The position numbers and the translations under genes are program-made. The notes beneath the pieces were generated by a model, which was not told where the DNA came from, searched no databases, and worked only from the letters and a program-made list of their open reading frames with translations. From Symbiodinium natans (taxonomy: Eukaryota; Sar; Dinophyceae; Suessiales; Symbiodiniaceae): DNA of 64,000 nt. Shown in pieces: positions 51,435 to 59,563 of the stretch. Within the stretch, counting starts at the first letter, position 1; every line of letters starts with the position of its first letter. The stretch is taken from the NCBI GenBank assembly GCA_905221605.1, contig CAJNDS010000702.1, positions 157,501-221,500 on the forward strand, in the 5' to 3' direction.

Positions 51435-51590
51435 CTAAGCCCTAAACCCCAAAACCCTAAACCCCTGAACCCTTAGACCCCTGAACCCCTAAACCCCTGA
51501 ACCCTTAGACCCCTGAACCCCTAAACCCCTGAACCCCCGAAACCCTGAACCCCCCTAAATCCCTAAAGCCCCTGAACCCCCTAAAAGCCC
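51435..51590. repeat. Variant block, CCCCTGAA / CCCCTAAA mixture
   Basis: Includes a 33-base higher-order period (ACCCTTAGACCCCTGAACCC seen twice). Left partner of the pair closing at 51708. Confidence 0.9.
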
Positions 51591-51599
51591 CTCGACTCC

Positions 51600-51690
51600 G
51601 AGCTCAGGAGATCTCAGCCTGCAGCTTGCTTCGCGCAGGCGAGCTCATTTCTTCCGGGAGCCATTCCGGGGTCCGGGTTTTCCTGTTTTT
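51600..51690 (+). CDS. PPR-like fragment inside an inverted pair (weak)
   Basis: EISACSLLRAGELISSGSHS shares only ISAC with helix A. The position between opposite blocks is the main argument. Confidence 0.2.
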
Positions 51691-51707
51691 TCCACAGAAA
51701 GTTGGGG

Positions 51708-51806
51708 GTCAGGGTTTAGGGTTTGGGGTTTAGGTTTTTTTTTTTGTTTAGGGTCTAGGGTTTAGGGTTTAGGGTTTAGGGTTTAGGGTTTAGGGTTTAG
51801 GGTTTC
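51708..51806. repeat. Telomere-type block (TTTAGGG)n
   Basis: Twelve G-strand units with a poly-T of 9 inside. Confidence 0.95.
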
Positions 51807-52013
51807 TTAAGGGAGGGGGTTCAAGAGGGCAGGTACCTAGGACCTAGGGGAGCTTAGGGAAGCTTAGGGAGCCTAGTACTGGGGAGTATTAGGGAACCTT
51901 GGGTTACATACCCCACTTGAGAACCCCCCCCCCCCCCCCCTGAAGAACCCTATCATCGCTCTTTTTCAGAAGGGAAAGAAAAGCCCAGGCTGAAGCGCCT
52001 GAAGCGGTTTGGG
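51807..52013. other. Unassigned; poly-C at 51927-51943
   Basis: CCTAGGACCTAGG and AGCTTAGGGAAGCTTAGGGA short repeats, poly-C of 17. Confidence 0.5.
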
Positions 52014-52050
52014 GGTTTAGGGTTTAGGGTTTAGGGTTTAGGGTTTAGGG
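52014..52050. repeat. Telomere-type block (TTTAGGG)n
   Basis: Five perfect G-strand heptamers. Confidence 0.95.
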
Positions 52051-52202
52051 CAAGTCGGCAGGTCGAGTCCCTCCCAAACTTGTGAGAGGGTCTTTTCCTT
52101 TGGGACAGTTGAAGAGATGCGGTTTATTACGAGCTACAGTTCTTGCTACGACTACTTTGATGACGATGGCTACTACTGTTTTGACTTAAGCTCCCCCCCC
52201 CC

Positions 52203-52412
52203 CTAAACCCTAAACCCTAAACCCTAGCCCTAAACCCTAAACACCCTAAACCCTAAACCCCAAGTCCTAAGCCCTAAACCATCCTAAACCCCAAACCCTA
52301 AACCCTAAACCCTAAACCCTAAACCCTAAACCCTAAACCCTAAACCCTAAACCCTAAACCCTAAACCCTAAACCCTAAACCCTAAACCCTAACCCTAAAC
52401 CCTAAACCCCAC
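52203..52412. repeat. Telomere-type block (CCCTAAA)n
   Basis: About 29 C-strand units, the longest block of the plain heptamer. Left partner of the pair closing at 52515. Confidence 0.95.
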
Positions 52413-52435
52413 CCTTCGAAAACCGAAGTCTCTCC

Positions 52436-52514
52436 AGGTGGCCCAGGCCTCCCAGGCCCATACCTCCCTAGACTGGGCGGTGCAGGCGGTGCTCCCCCCC
52501 CTTCCCCCTTGCAG
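52436..52514 (+). CDS. PPR-motif exon-like fragment inside an inverted heptamer pair
   Basis: AAGTCTCTCCAG, a good acceptor, then VAQASQAHTSLDWAVQAVLP; DWAVQAVL fits helix B. The right junction is TTGCAGG^GTTTAGGG. Confidence 0.4.
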
Positions 52515-52570
52515 GGTTTAGGGTTTAGGGTTTAGGGTTCAGGGTTTAGGGTTTAGGGTTTAGGGTTTAT
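52515..52570. repeat. Telomere-type block (TTTAGGG)n
   Basis: Eight G-strand units. Confidence 0.95.
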
Positions 52571-52698
52571 ACTAATAGTCCTTAATAGGGATTATCATAC
52601 CCCCTAGCCAAGAGGTGAACTTTAGACTTTTGTAGAGTTTTGCACATTCTGTTGCGTTGGTTTGGGACTCTTCGGGGCTTCAGGCTTTGCAATCTGGG

Positions 52699-52788
52699 TG
52701 TAGGGTTTAGGGTAGGGTTTAGGGTTTAGGGTTTAGGGTTTAGGGTTTAGGGTTTAGGGTTTAGGGTTTAGGGTTTAGGGTTTAGGGT
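52699..52788. repeat. Telomere-type block (TTTAGGG)n
   Basis: Thirteen nearly perfect G-strand heptamers. Confidence 0.95.
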
Positions 52789-53448
52789 GCCAGCGTAGAT
52801 TTTCAGGCCTGGGCTTCGCAAGGCTTTGTAGTGGGCCCCGCAGAGCTTTTGCCAGGAATGTCAGCGCTGTGAGTCTGAGGATGGACATTCGCGAACATAG
52901 CAACCGAGGTAAATGTGGGGGCTGCGCTGCCCAGTGTAGGATGCAGTAGTCCCTTTGTCCCTTGCAAGGCTTCTGCATTCTGCCTTTGGCCCAAGTATCT
53001 CGAAGAATCGGCACTTGAGCAGCTTGAGCCATTGCAGTGGGTCTAAGCAGCCGAAACGGCCGAAAGCCTATGCTGCACAAACCATCAGATCTTCAAACAA
53101 AATCGCTGAGAACTCGGTCGGAGGGACGGTGTGCGTAGTGCGTGCGCAGCGCAGCACACCTGCTTTAGATAGCATGCCGATGTCATCGTTTACCTTCTGG
53201 CCCAGCATTGTCATCTTGGGTCTTGCCGCAAGCTCGGTCCGGGAAGCCCTTTCTCCGGCCCTTCTCCTCCTGGAAAACTCTCAGCAAGTGAGCGTCTGTA
53301 CGCTCGCATGCGGGTTCCTCACAAGGTCAGCCGAGTGAGCCAACATCCTCCAGAGAAGCCGGGCTACGACGCAGGACGACCAGCCTTGAGCTTGCTTCCC
53401 TTCTGACTTGTGCAAGGGCTCCTCTGTGATATCGCTGGTTCGTCATTG
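52789..53448. other. Unassigned; possible PPR remnant
   Basis: REALSPALLLLENSQQVSVC (around 53240-53300) vaguely recalls helix B. No supported gene. Confidence 0.25.
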
Positions 53449-53505
53449 GGTGCATGTTTCTCCATGTTTCTCCATGTTTGTCCATGTTTGTCCATGTTTC
53501 TCCAC
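53449..53505. repeat. 11-base minisatellite CCATGTTTCTC / CCATGTTTGTC
   Basis: Five tandem units. Confidence 0.9.
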
Positions 53506-53898
53506 GAATTGCAGATACTTGGAGCCAGTTCGACGACGTTCGATCTTGCTGCAGCACTTGTTCTGGTCAGGGGTGCTTGTCCGAGTTGGAGTTCGAGGTT
53601 GCATGCAAAGCTGACGAAACACTTCTGGTCAGCCTTTCCCAAAATGTTCCCAAACCTGCAGCCATGAACCGTTTCTGGAGTTCACTTGCCAGATGCTTGC
53701 CAGGAGTGTTCCCTGGAAGTGACGAAGTCGGAGAGGCATCGTTGAGCTGGGCACGTTCTCGGATCTTGGGGGCTTTGTGGTCTTGGTCTTGGGGACAGGT
53801 GCTGCCTCATCCCTCGTCTTCCCCGACCTTTCAATGACGGCCCTTTCAGTCAGCCCATTCTCAAGATAGTGGCATCCGCGACGAAGCTGCGAAAGCCC
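53506..53898. other. Unassigned sequence
   Basis: No supported gene. Confidence 0.35.
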
Positions 53899-54080
53899 CT
53901 GAACCCTAAACCCGAAACCCGTCATGCTGTCACGCGCGAAGTCAGTGAGCTTGGAAGTGAAGGCGAAGTCAGTGAGCAGGAAGTGAGACGCCTACAACTA
54001 GGCAAATCGAGCGGACGTGGGGCAATTTCAGTGGCTGCATGCTTCATTCTAGGAAAAGCCCTAAACCCTAAACCCTAAGT
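53899..54080. repeat. Two small CCCTAAA remnants
   Basis: 53899-53922 and 54057-54080, three units each, around unique sequence containing a near-repeat of GAAGTCAGTGAGC (53939 and 53968). Confidence 0.7.
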
Positions 54081-54420
54081 CTCCTATCTTGCGTGTTTTT
54101 GAGCTGCTGAGTGGAAGCAGGTCTTCTCCCTTGCCGCGGACCCCCTGGACTTAGTTGAGCCTGCGTTGCCAGTACCTTTTGCGCCCGCGGAAGAAGGCTT
54201 GGGGTTTGGAAGGTTCCGGGCTTTTGAGGTTTCGAGGTTATCCTCTTGGTGGGACCTCCGGTGCAGGGAGTACTGCTGGGTCGTACTTCGGTGTGGACAT
54301 GCCTGCCAATATTCTGCTGCCATACGTGTGCGGGCGAGCATTAGACTCCAGGTGCGAGAGCCATCACCCTGACACCACCGATTCAACCACATTCGAAGCT
54401 GCAATTGCTCAGACATGACG
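54081..54420. other. Unassigned sequence
   Basis: No supported gene. Confidence 0.35.
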
Positions 54421-54491
54421 CTGAACCCTAAACCCTAAACCCGAAACCCTAAACCCTAAACCCTGATCCACAAACCCTAAACCCTAAAGCC
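54421..54491. repeat. Telomere-type block (CCCTAAA)n
   Basis: Nine C-strand units. The last such block before the right edge. Confidence 0.9.
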
Positions 54492-54664
54492 CATGCGGAA
54501 GGCCATATTGAAGAGCGGCCAGGAGATGCTCAGGTGCAGTGCTTTTGTTGATACAGGGTCGTAGTTTTAACGCTACGCGACCCGCCTCCGCCTCGGCCCG
54601 GCCCAGCGCATCCACGTGAGCATGGTGATTCCGCAGCGCCCAAGTCGCTGGACCCCAAGCAATA

Positions 54665-54805
54665 AGGGTTGGGTTTAGGGTTTAGGGTTCCGGGTTTATG
54701 GTTCATGGTTTGGGGTTTAGGGTTGAGGGTTAGTTTAGGATTGAGGGCTTAGGGCTCAAGGTTCACGCTTTGGGGTTTAGGGTTTTTTTGGGTTTAGGGT
54801 TCAAG
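54665..54805. repeat. Degenerate telomere-type block (TTTAGGG)n
   Basis: G-strand units heavily mutated (TTTATGGTTCATGG, GGGCTTAGGGCTCAAGG). Rightmost heptamer block in the window. Confidence 0.85.
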
Positions 54806-55049
54806 AGACGGTTCGGCTTGGATTGATCGTAGGGGGTGGGTTCAGGTTCAAGCTTCGACTCTTCGGCTCGTGTAATGCATCCCCGGCCGTGCTCACACCA
54901 GTTGACCTTGGCTTTGGGCGGGGAAAAGGGTGTGGGGGGAGAGGTGGGGGGGGGGGGGTCCTGGCGAACCGTCCGCTTGCGGACCCCGGCTTCCTACGGG
55001 TGTTCTGACAACCTATACACCTCCGGCCCGAGGCCTCGGCGGATTAGTT

Positions 55050-55135
55050 GGTGGTTCCCGACATTGGGGGTACCTTGTTGGGGTCCTTAGTACAAGGGAA
55101 TCCTACTACTTGGGGTCTATTTATTATTTTAGGGG
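55050..55135. mobile_element. MITE-like element, family 1, copy D (inverted)
   Basis: On the minus strand it reads GTAGTAGGATTCCCTTGTAC, AAGGACCCCAACAAGGTACC and a GTCGGGAACCAC terminus, aligning with copy B. The other terminus is eroded. Confidence 0.65.
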
Positions 55136-55889
55136 TCGATTTCTGCTTCAGTCGTGCCCCAGTTTTCTTCGATCCCTGCAGTCGCTGGAGGGAAGATTTC
55201 TGGAAGTCGTGCCATTGAAGTCGTACACTGGCTTCTCACACAGTTCACACACGTACCCGAAAACCCGAAGTAACACAATTTACTGCGTTTCAACGGGGTT
55301 TCCTGGATGTCCGTTGTGACTGAACAAGATATTAAACTGCTGCATTTCAATGGGGTTTCGTGGGTGTCGAAAGACTGAACAAGACATACAATTGGTTGTT
55401 GTGCTTGCATTTAGATGGCCGCAGCTGAGAGTTCTTAAGATTTACGAACAGGCTTCGCGCCATCTAAAACTTTTTGAGTACATCAAAACACAGTTTCTTG
55501 TAATTGTTTTTGGATGAACATGGAAAAGGATTCGCCTTTTCAGTAGCCTTTTGAGATTTCAATTACTATAAATGTCTTTCTTGCCGTGTCATGGCACGCG
55601 TGCATGGCGGAGCCGAGCCCTCTGTGTACATGAAGGATGTGATGTGATCGAGTGCTGCTGGCCGCTGTGCGTGTGAAGGGTATCAGTTCAGTTCAACGTG
55701 TCTTGATTTTCTGAAAATCTACAAGCACAAACAAAAGTCTCGACCGTTTTATCCAACTTTATTCAATGAAAGTCACCATTCACGGCAAGGTCCGACCAGA
55801 TAGCTACTAGATTCCTTTTTGTGTGAAATCCAAACAATGCCTATACACCACAACCTTTTCTTGAGGACAGAGAAGTTAGGGGATTCTGA
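55136..55889. other. Unassigned; AT-rich 55430-55600
   Basis: TGCATTTCAATGGGGTTTCG recurs imperfectly (55284 and 55341). No supported gene. Confidence 0.35.
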
Positions 55890-56126
55890 TGGCGTGGGGA
55901 GGGCGAGCAAGCCGAAGTCGTCGACCCGCCGGACAACATGCAAGTTCTCGGCCACCATAGAGCGTGGCAGCGCTTGAGCAAGATCAACGCTCCGTGCACG
56001 AAGGCGCCTGGGGGAGATGTGCGTTTCACAGCCAGGGTCATCATGGGTGGCTACAAAGCAGTCCGCTTCACGCGTGTCTACGTCCCGAAGCGGCCTGGAC
56101 AGCCGGGTGGCTCAGATGAGAGCTGA
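55890..56126 (+). CDS. Unidentified exon-like frame
   Basis: The frame is open from a TGA at about 55888 to TGA 56124. Contains the only ATG at 55938 (MQVLGHHRAWQRLSKINAPC), then KAPGGDVRFTARVIMGGYKA and VRFTRVYVPKRPGQPGGSDE. Balanced composition looks coding. I do not recognise the family. A second frame overlapping its end continues AELRVLEWRGHQARGAEHLA to 56238, so a frameshift or intron may connect them. Confidence 0.3.
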   Translation, partial: WRGEGEQAEVVDPPDNMQVLGHHRAWQRLSKINAPCTKAPGGDVRFTARVIMGGYKAVRFTRVYVPKRPGQPGGSDES

Positions 56127-56361
56127 GCTGCGTGTGCTGGAGTGGCGTGGCCACCAGGCCCGCGGTGCCGAGCATTTGGCTCGCTGGAGGCGCCTCAAAG
56201 TGTGGTGGCAGGCCAGCAAATACTCGTCTTCAATATAGCTGGCAACCTTAAGCAAAAAGGACTTCTAGCCAACGCCAGATCCCTCCAGGCGTGGTCGCTG
56301 CAGCACCAGAATATGGACGAGGAGGAAACGCAGGCTGTCCCAGCACCAGCCAGCAATACCG

Positions 56362-56760
56362 CAAAGCCATCAATGCGCCATTTTTGAGAAAGTGCTCGAC
56401 GAAGACTCTGACCGCTTTGTGCTCAGAAGTCTTGCCGGGGAGGCTCGAGATATCGTGGAAAAGTCGCGGTGCCCACGCGAAGCCGGACAAGCCGAAGTTT
56501 GGGTTTCACTCGGGGTTTCGCCGTCGCAGAGTTGCCCTTTCGGCGGACAGCGTCGCGGAAGAGGTCAAGTTCACGCCAAGAGCACTCTCGCCCTGCAATA
56601 TGCAGCCGTGGAGCTAAGCGTGCCGGTCGAGAACAGACGGTGGCCCGGGATGACATGCGTCTGTGCGCGCAGATCTGCGGTGACCGGCTCTTTTGAGGTC
56701 ACGCGTGAGGAGAACGAGCAGCAGCGCAGGACGGGCAATGATAGGCTTGTGGGTTGGTGA
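56362..56760 (+). CDS. Unidentified exon-like frame
   Basis: Reads CAIFEKVLDEDSDRFVLRSL, AGEARDIVEKSRCPREAGQA, then VHAKSTLALQYAAVELSVPV and ends NDRLVGW at a TGA. The first 40 residues look most like a real helical protein. A competing + frame (QYRKAINAPFLRKCSTKTLT, 56330-56617) is also open. No domain recognised. Confidence 0.25.
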   Translation, partial: QSHQCAIFEKVLDEDSDRFVLRSLAGEARDIVEKSRCPREAGQAEVWVSLGVSPSQSCPFGGQRRGRGQVHAKSTLALQYAAVELSVPVENRRWPGMTCVCARRSAVTGSFEVTREENEQQRRTGNDRLVGW

Positions 56761-56768
56761 ATGGTTGT

Positions 56769-56855
56769 AAAATGGAGCCCTCCATCCCCCTCCATCCCCC
56801 CTCCATTCCCCCTCCGTCCCCCCTCCATCCCGCCCCCCTCCACCCCAGCCCCCCG
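56769..56855. repeat. Minisatellite CCCTCCATCCCC
   Basis: Six to seven imperfect 11- to 13-base units on the pyrimidine strand. Confidence 0.9.
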
Positions 56856-57464
56856 CCAGAACAAGTTAAGGGGTGTCGAGTTTGGGAAATGCGACCGAAA
56901 GCCTGACAGCGGCTGTTTCAGACTCTTCCCCCCCCCGGCCCCGTTTGGCTGGAAAAAACATTTAAAGTGTAAATTGCCCAGCGAACACGGTGCTTGGCTT
57001 GCAGCGCTCTGACTGTTAGCAGCCGCCCCCAGCTTTGACACGTAGCAGCCGCGATGACGCGTGGCGGGAATCGTCGTTGCGAAGCCGAGCGTTGCGGGTA
57101 GCACGCGGCTTTGCCCCGCCCGCGCGCTGCACTTACGGCAGCTGAGGGAGTGTCTCTTGGCGCGCAGCAAATGCAGCGCGCCGAGCAGGCGAGGGCTCGA
57201 AAACGCCCACATGTTTAGGTTTAGGATACGTGCCGAAGGCCTACGTTGAGCGGGCGCAAGAATACAAAAGTTGAAGAATAACAAGTGCTAGCAACCGCGC
57301 ACCCACACTTCGTTGTGGTGGTCCGCTCATTTGGCCGGCCTGAGCAGATGGAGGACGGCGCCGTCGCAATGTTGCATCCGCGTTGTCCTGGCCGCTGGCC
57401 ATTTGCGGAGTCCTCAAATCACCATGTCCTTGCGAGCTATCCTGGCAGTGTCCGGGGAAAGATT
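56856..57464. other. Unassigned sequence
   Basis: GC-rich, frames on both strands (up to 237 codons, minus), none recognisable. Confidence 0.3.
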
Positions 57465-57640
57465 CCGTGAATCCACAAACACCCGAATCCGCGAACTTGC
57501 GAATCCGCGAAGTCGCGAAAAGATGCGAATCCGGGAATCTGCGAACCCGCTAATCCGTGAACCCGGGAACCCAGCAACACAGAAACGCGCGAATCTGCGA
57601 ACTTGCGAACCGGCGAATCTGCGAATCCACAAAAATCAAC
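57465..57640. repeat. Minisatellite GCGAATCC / GCGAACTT
   Basis: About 20 imperfect 8- to 9-base units (GCGAATCTGCGAACTTGCGA). The Arg/Asn/Pro/Glu-rich frame is an artefact. Confidence 0.9.
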
Positions 57641-58300
57641 CTGTGAGTCCGTGTGATGCGTGAAAACCTTGACCCATAGTCTCATCGTGCGCGCATGGAT
57701 GCTTTGATGAGCGGACGCATGTGGTGGCATGGACGTTACAGTATCATCGCGCAGGCATGGATGCTTTATAGGAAACGGATGCGCTGCCACGCGTTTCGTG
57801 ATGTCACGGATGCTCTGGCGAGTGAACGCAGTTGCAGCATGCACGCTATCGTGGTGCATGCTTTCCGAAATAGTCGCGAGTGTTTTTTGGTGTGAAGCTG
57901 CTGGTCTCATGGAACCTCGCGTGGATAGCTGAAAGTAAATGCGATGCCAGCAGTTCCACAGCTGAGTCGAAGACTGCGCCGCGCTCAACTTCCAATGGGA
58001 CCTTTCCGAAGTAGTGGCGCTGCTTCCTGTCCACGCGCAAGCCGAAGATGCAAACGCCCGAAAATAATAAGGAAATCCCTGTGCGCAACTACCTCCGCAG
58101 TTGCAACTCCAACTCAGCTCGACGCATGAAGCGTCTCTGATAAGGCGTCGCTCTTCTCAAAGGTGGAATCCTGCTGCCAGAAATCCTCGCGTAAGAGAGC
58201 ACGAAAAGGCTTCGCTCCAGCCACCTGAACAGCATCTTCCACATCGCTTATTAGTTCACTGCGGCTTCGCCTGGCTTGAATGTTTTGATTGTGCAACGTG
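57641..58300. other. Unassigned; GCATGGATGCTTT repeats
   Basis: GCGCATGGATGCTTTGATGA (57692) and GCAGGCATGGATGCTTTATA (57752) form a loose duplication. No supported gene. Confidence 0.35.
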
Positions 58301-58369
58301 GTTCGGCAGTCGCTTCTTGTCGCGTTGGGGCGCTGTGCCCCTTACGCGGAACTTACGTGGAGTTTTCGC

Positions 58370-58585
58370 GGAGCTCGCGTGTTTTCGGTTGTGGGCAGCT
58401 AGCCGGGAGCTTCGAAGATCAAGGCTTGGCACGTGGTTTTCAAGTGTGGGCGGCCAGCCGCCGGCTTCGCGAAGATCAGACACAGGCTTCGAAGGTCAAC
58501 GCTCCGTGCGCGGTTGTGGGGCTTCGAGAGGATGTGTGTGTGGGCGATTTTCGGGTGTGGGTGGCCGGCTCGAACTGATTCCAAC
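58370..58585. repeat. Degenerate tandem repeat, about 75 bases
   Basis: GTGTGGGCGGCCAGCCGCCG-type segments at 58380-58420, 58435-58475 and 58545-58580, each with TTCGAAGATCA-like sequence between. Confidence 0.65.
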
Positions 58586-59355
58586 CAGTCACTGAACGTT
58601 GCGTTTGTTGGGTCTTTGTTTATTCATATTGTTTGTTTCCTAGGTGCTGCAAGTGCGCATCCCAAAGAAAAAGCTCGACTGAATCAACCAATGAGTGTTT
58701 TGAACCCATATGGGTGTATGCGCTCATTTTGGGAAAACGGCCATCAAATGGCACGACTTGGGTATGACTTTTGTCTTCTTGTGTTACATTTTTTTGGGGG
58801 GGTGCCTAAGGCATGACTTAGTAGGGCAACGGAGGTAGGTAACATCTAGAGTCTAGAGACCTCTTAAGGGTGGATTTTGCTTGGAACTGCTTGTAGCATC
58901 ATACCGGCGACACTCAGCAGAGAAAATCCGCATTCCAGGAACCATTGCCCGAAGCAGTCCAGGACCTGAAGCACAACACGTCCAAACCTAAATTGTTTTT
59001 TACATTGCAGCCCTTGATCCTTTAGGACACCGGAAGCTCCACGACATAAGTCTAAGTGCTCCATGAGCGTTTACAGATCTGAAACACAAAGTTACTTCGT
59101 GGGAGCAATCCCAGAAAGTCACTCAGGGAGTTTTGAGGGCGTTGTTGGGCTTGTGAACGCACTCTGAAGCAGGCATCGTGCCTCCGCAGCCACCTGGCAC
59201 CAGCGGTTGCATCGCTGCTGAGGCGATGTCCTCGTGTCGTGCCTTGGGGTTGAGGTTCCAGTAGATATTCGGTAAACCCTATGCGGAGCTGCAACTGGTA
59301 TTGTAGAAAGAAGTTAGTGTTGGGTGTTGAAAGGGTCAATGTACCCGGGAATCTC
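58586..59355. other. Unassigned sequence upstream of the retroelement
   Basis: Possible element 5' region, but I cannot identify a long terminal repeat because no second copy lies in the window. Confidence 0.35.
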
Positions 59356-59367
59356 TTTTGGCTCAAG
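59356..59367 (+). promoter_or_regulatory. Relict dinoflagellate spliced-leader 3' end
   Basis: TTTTGGCTCAAG is identical to the last 12 bases of the dinoflagellate 22-base spliced leader. It lies 197 bases upstream of the Gag-protease ATG, on the same strand. Genomic copies of truncated leaders arise when trans-spliced mRNA is reverse-transcribed and reinserted. The first nine to ten leader bases are absent. Confidence 0.6.
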
Positions 59368-59394
59368 ACTGGGCCATGTGCCTGGTAGTAAAAG

Positions 59395-59503
59395 GTGAGT
59401 GCCCTGTGGTTTGGGTTTGTTGTGTGGTTGATCCAGGGAAATCAAGGGATTCTGTTGGGGTTGACTTTTCGGTTTCTCGTCCCCCTTCGGGTTCCCCCCG
59501 TAG
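59395..59503 (+). other. Possible 5'-leader intron
   Basis: AAAAG^GTGAGT at 59391-59400 is a consensus donor. CGTCCCCCTTCGGGTTCCCCCCGTAG^G at its right end is pyrimidine-rich with AG at 59502-59503. The 109-base interval would be spliced before the Gag ATG. Alternatively the region encodes a 44-codon upstream frame (59376-59510). Confidence 0.3.
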
Positions 59504-59563
59504 GTTATGAGCCCAAATTAGGCTTCCTGCGGTATAGGTAAGATTCTACGCTTGTTTGGCGCA

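Noticed and set aside
2552-54805. A chromosome end or telomere-telomere fusion
   Set aside because: Blocks are short, in both orientations and surrounded by unique sequence. The commonest pair order is CCCTAAA then TTTAGGG, the reverse of a head-to-head end fusion.
59380-59400. Retroelement primer-binding site (TGGTAGTAAAAGG)
   Set aside because: Agreement with initiator-tRNA-type sites is limited to the first few bases and no long terminal repeat boundary is visible.
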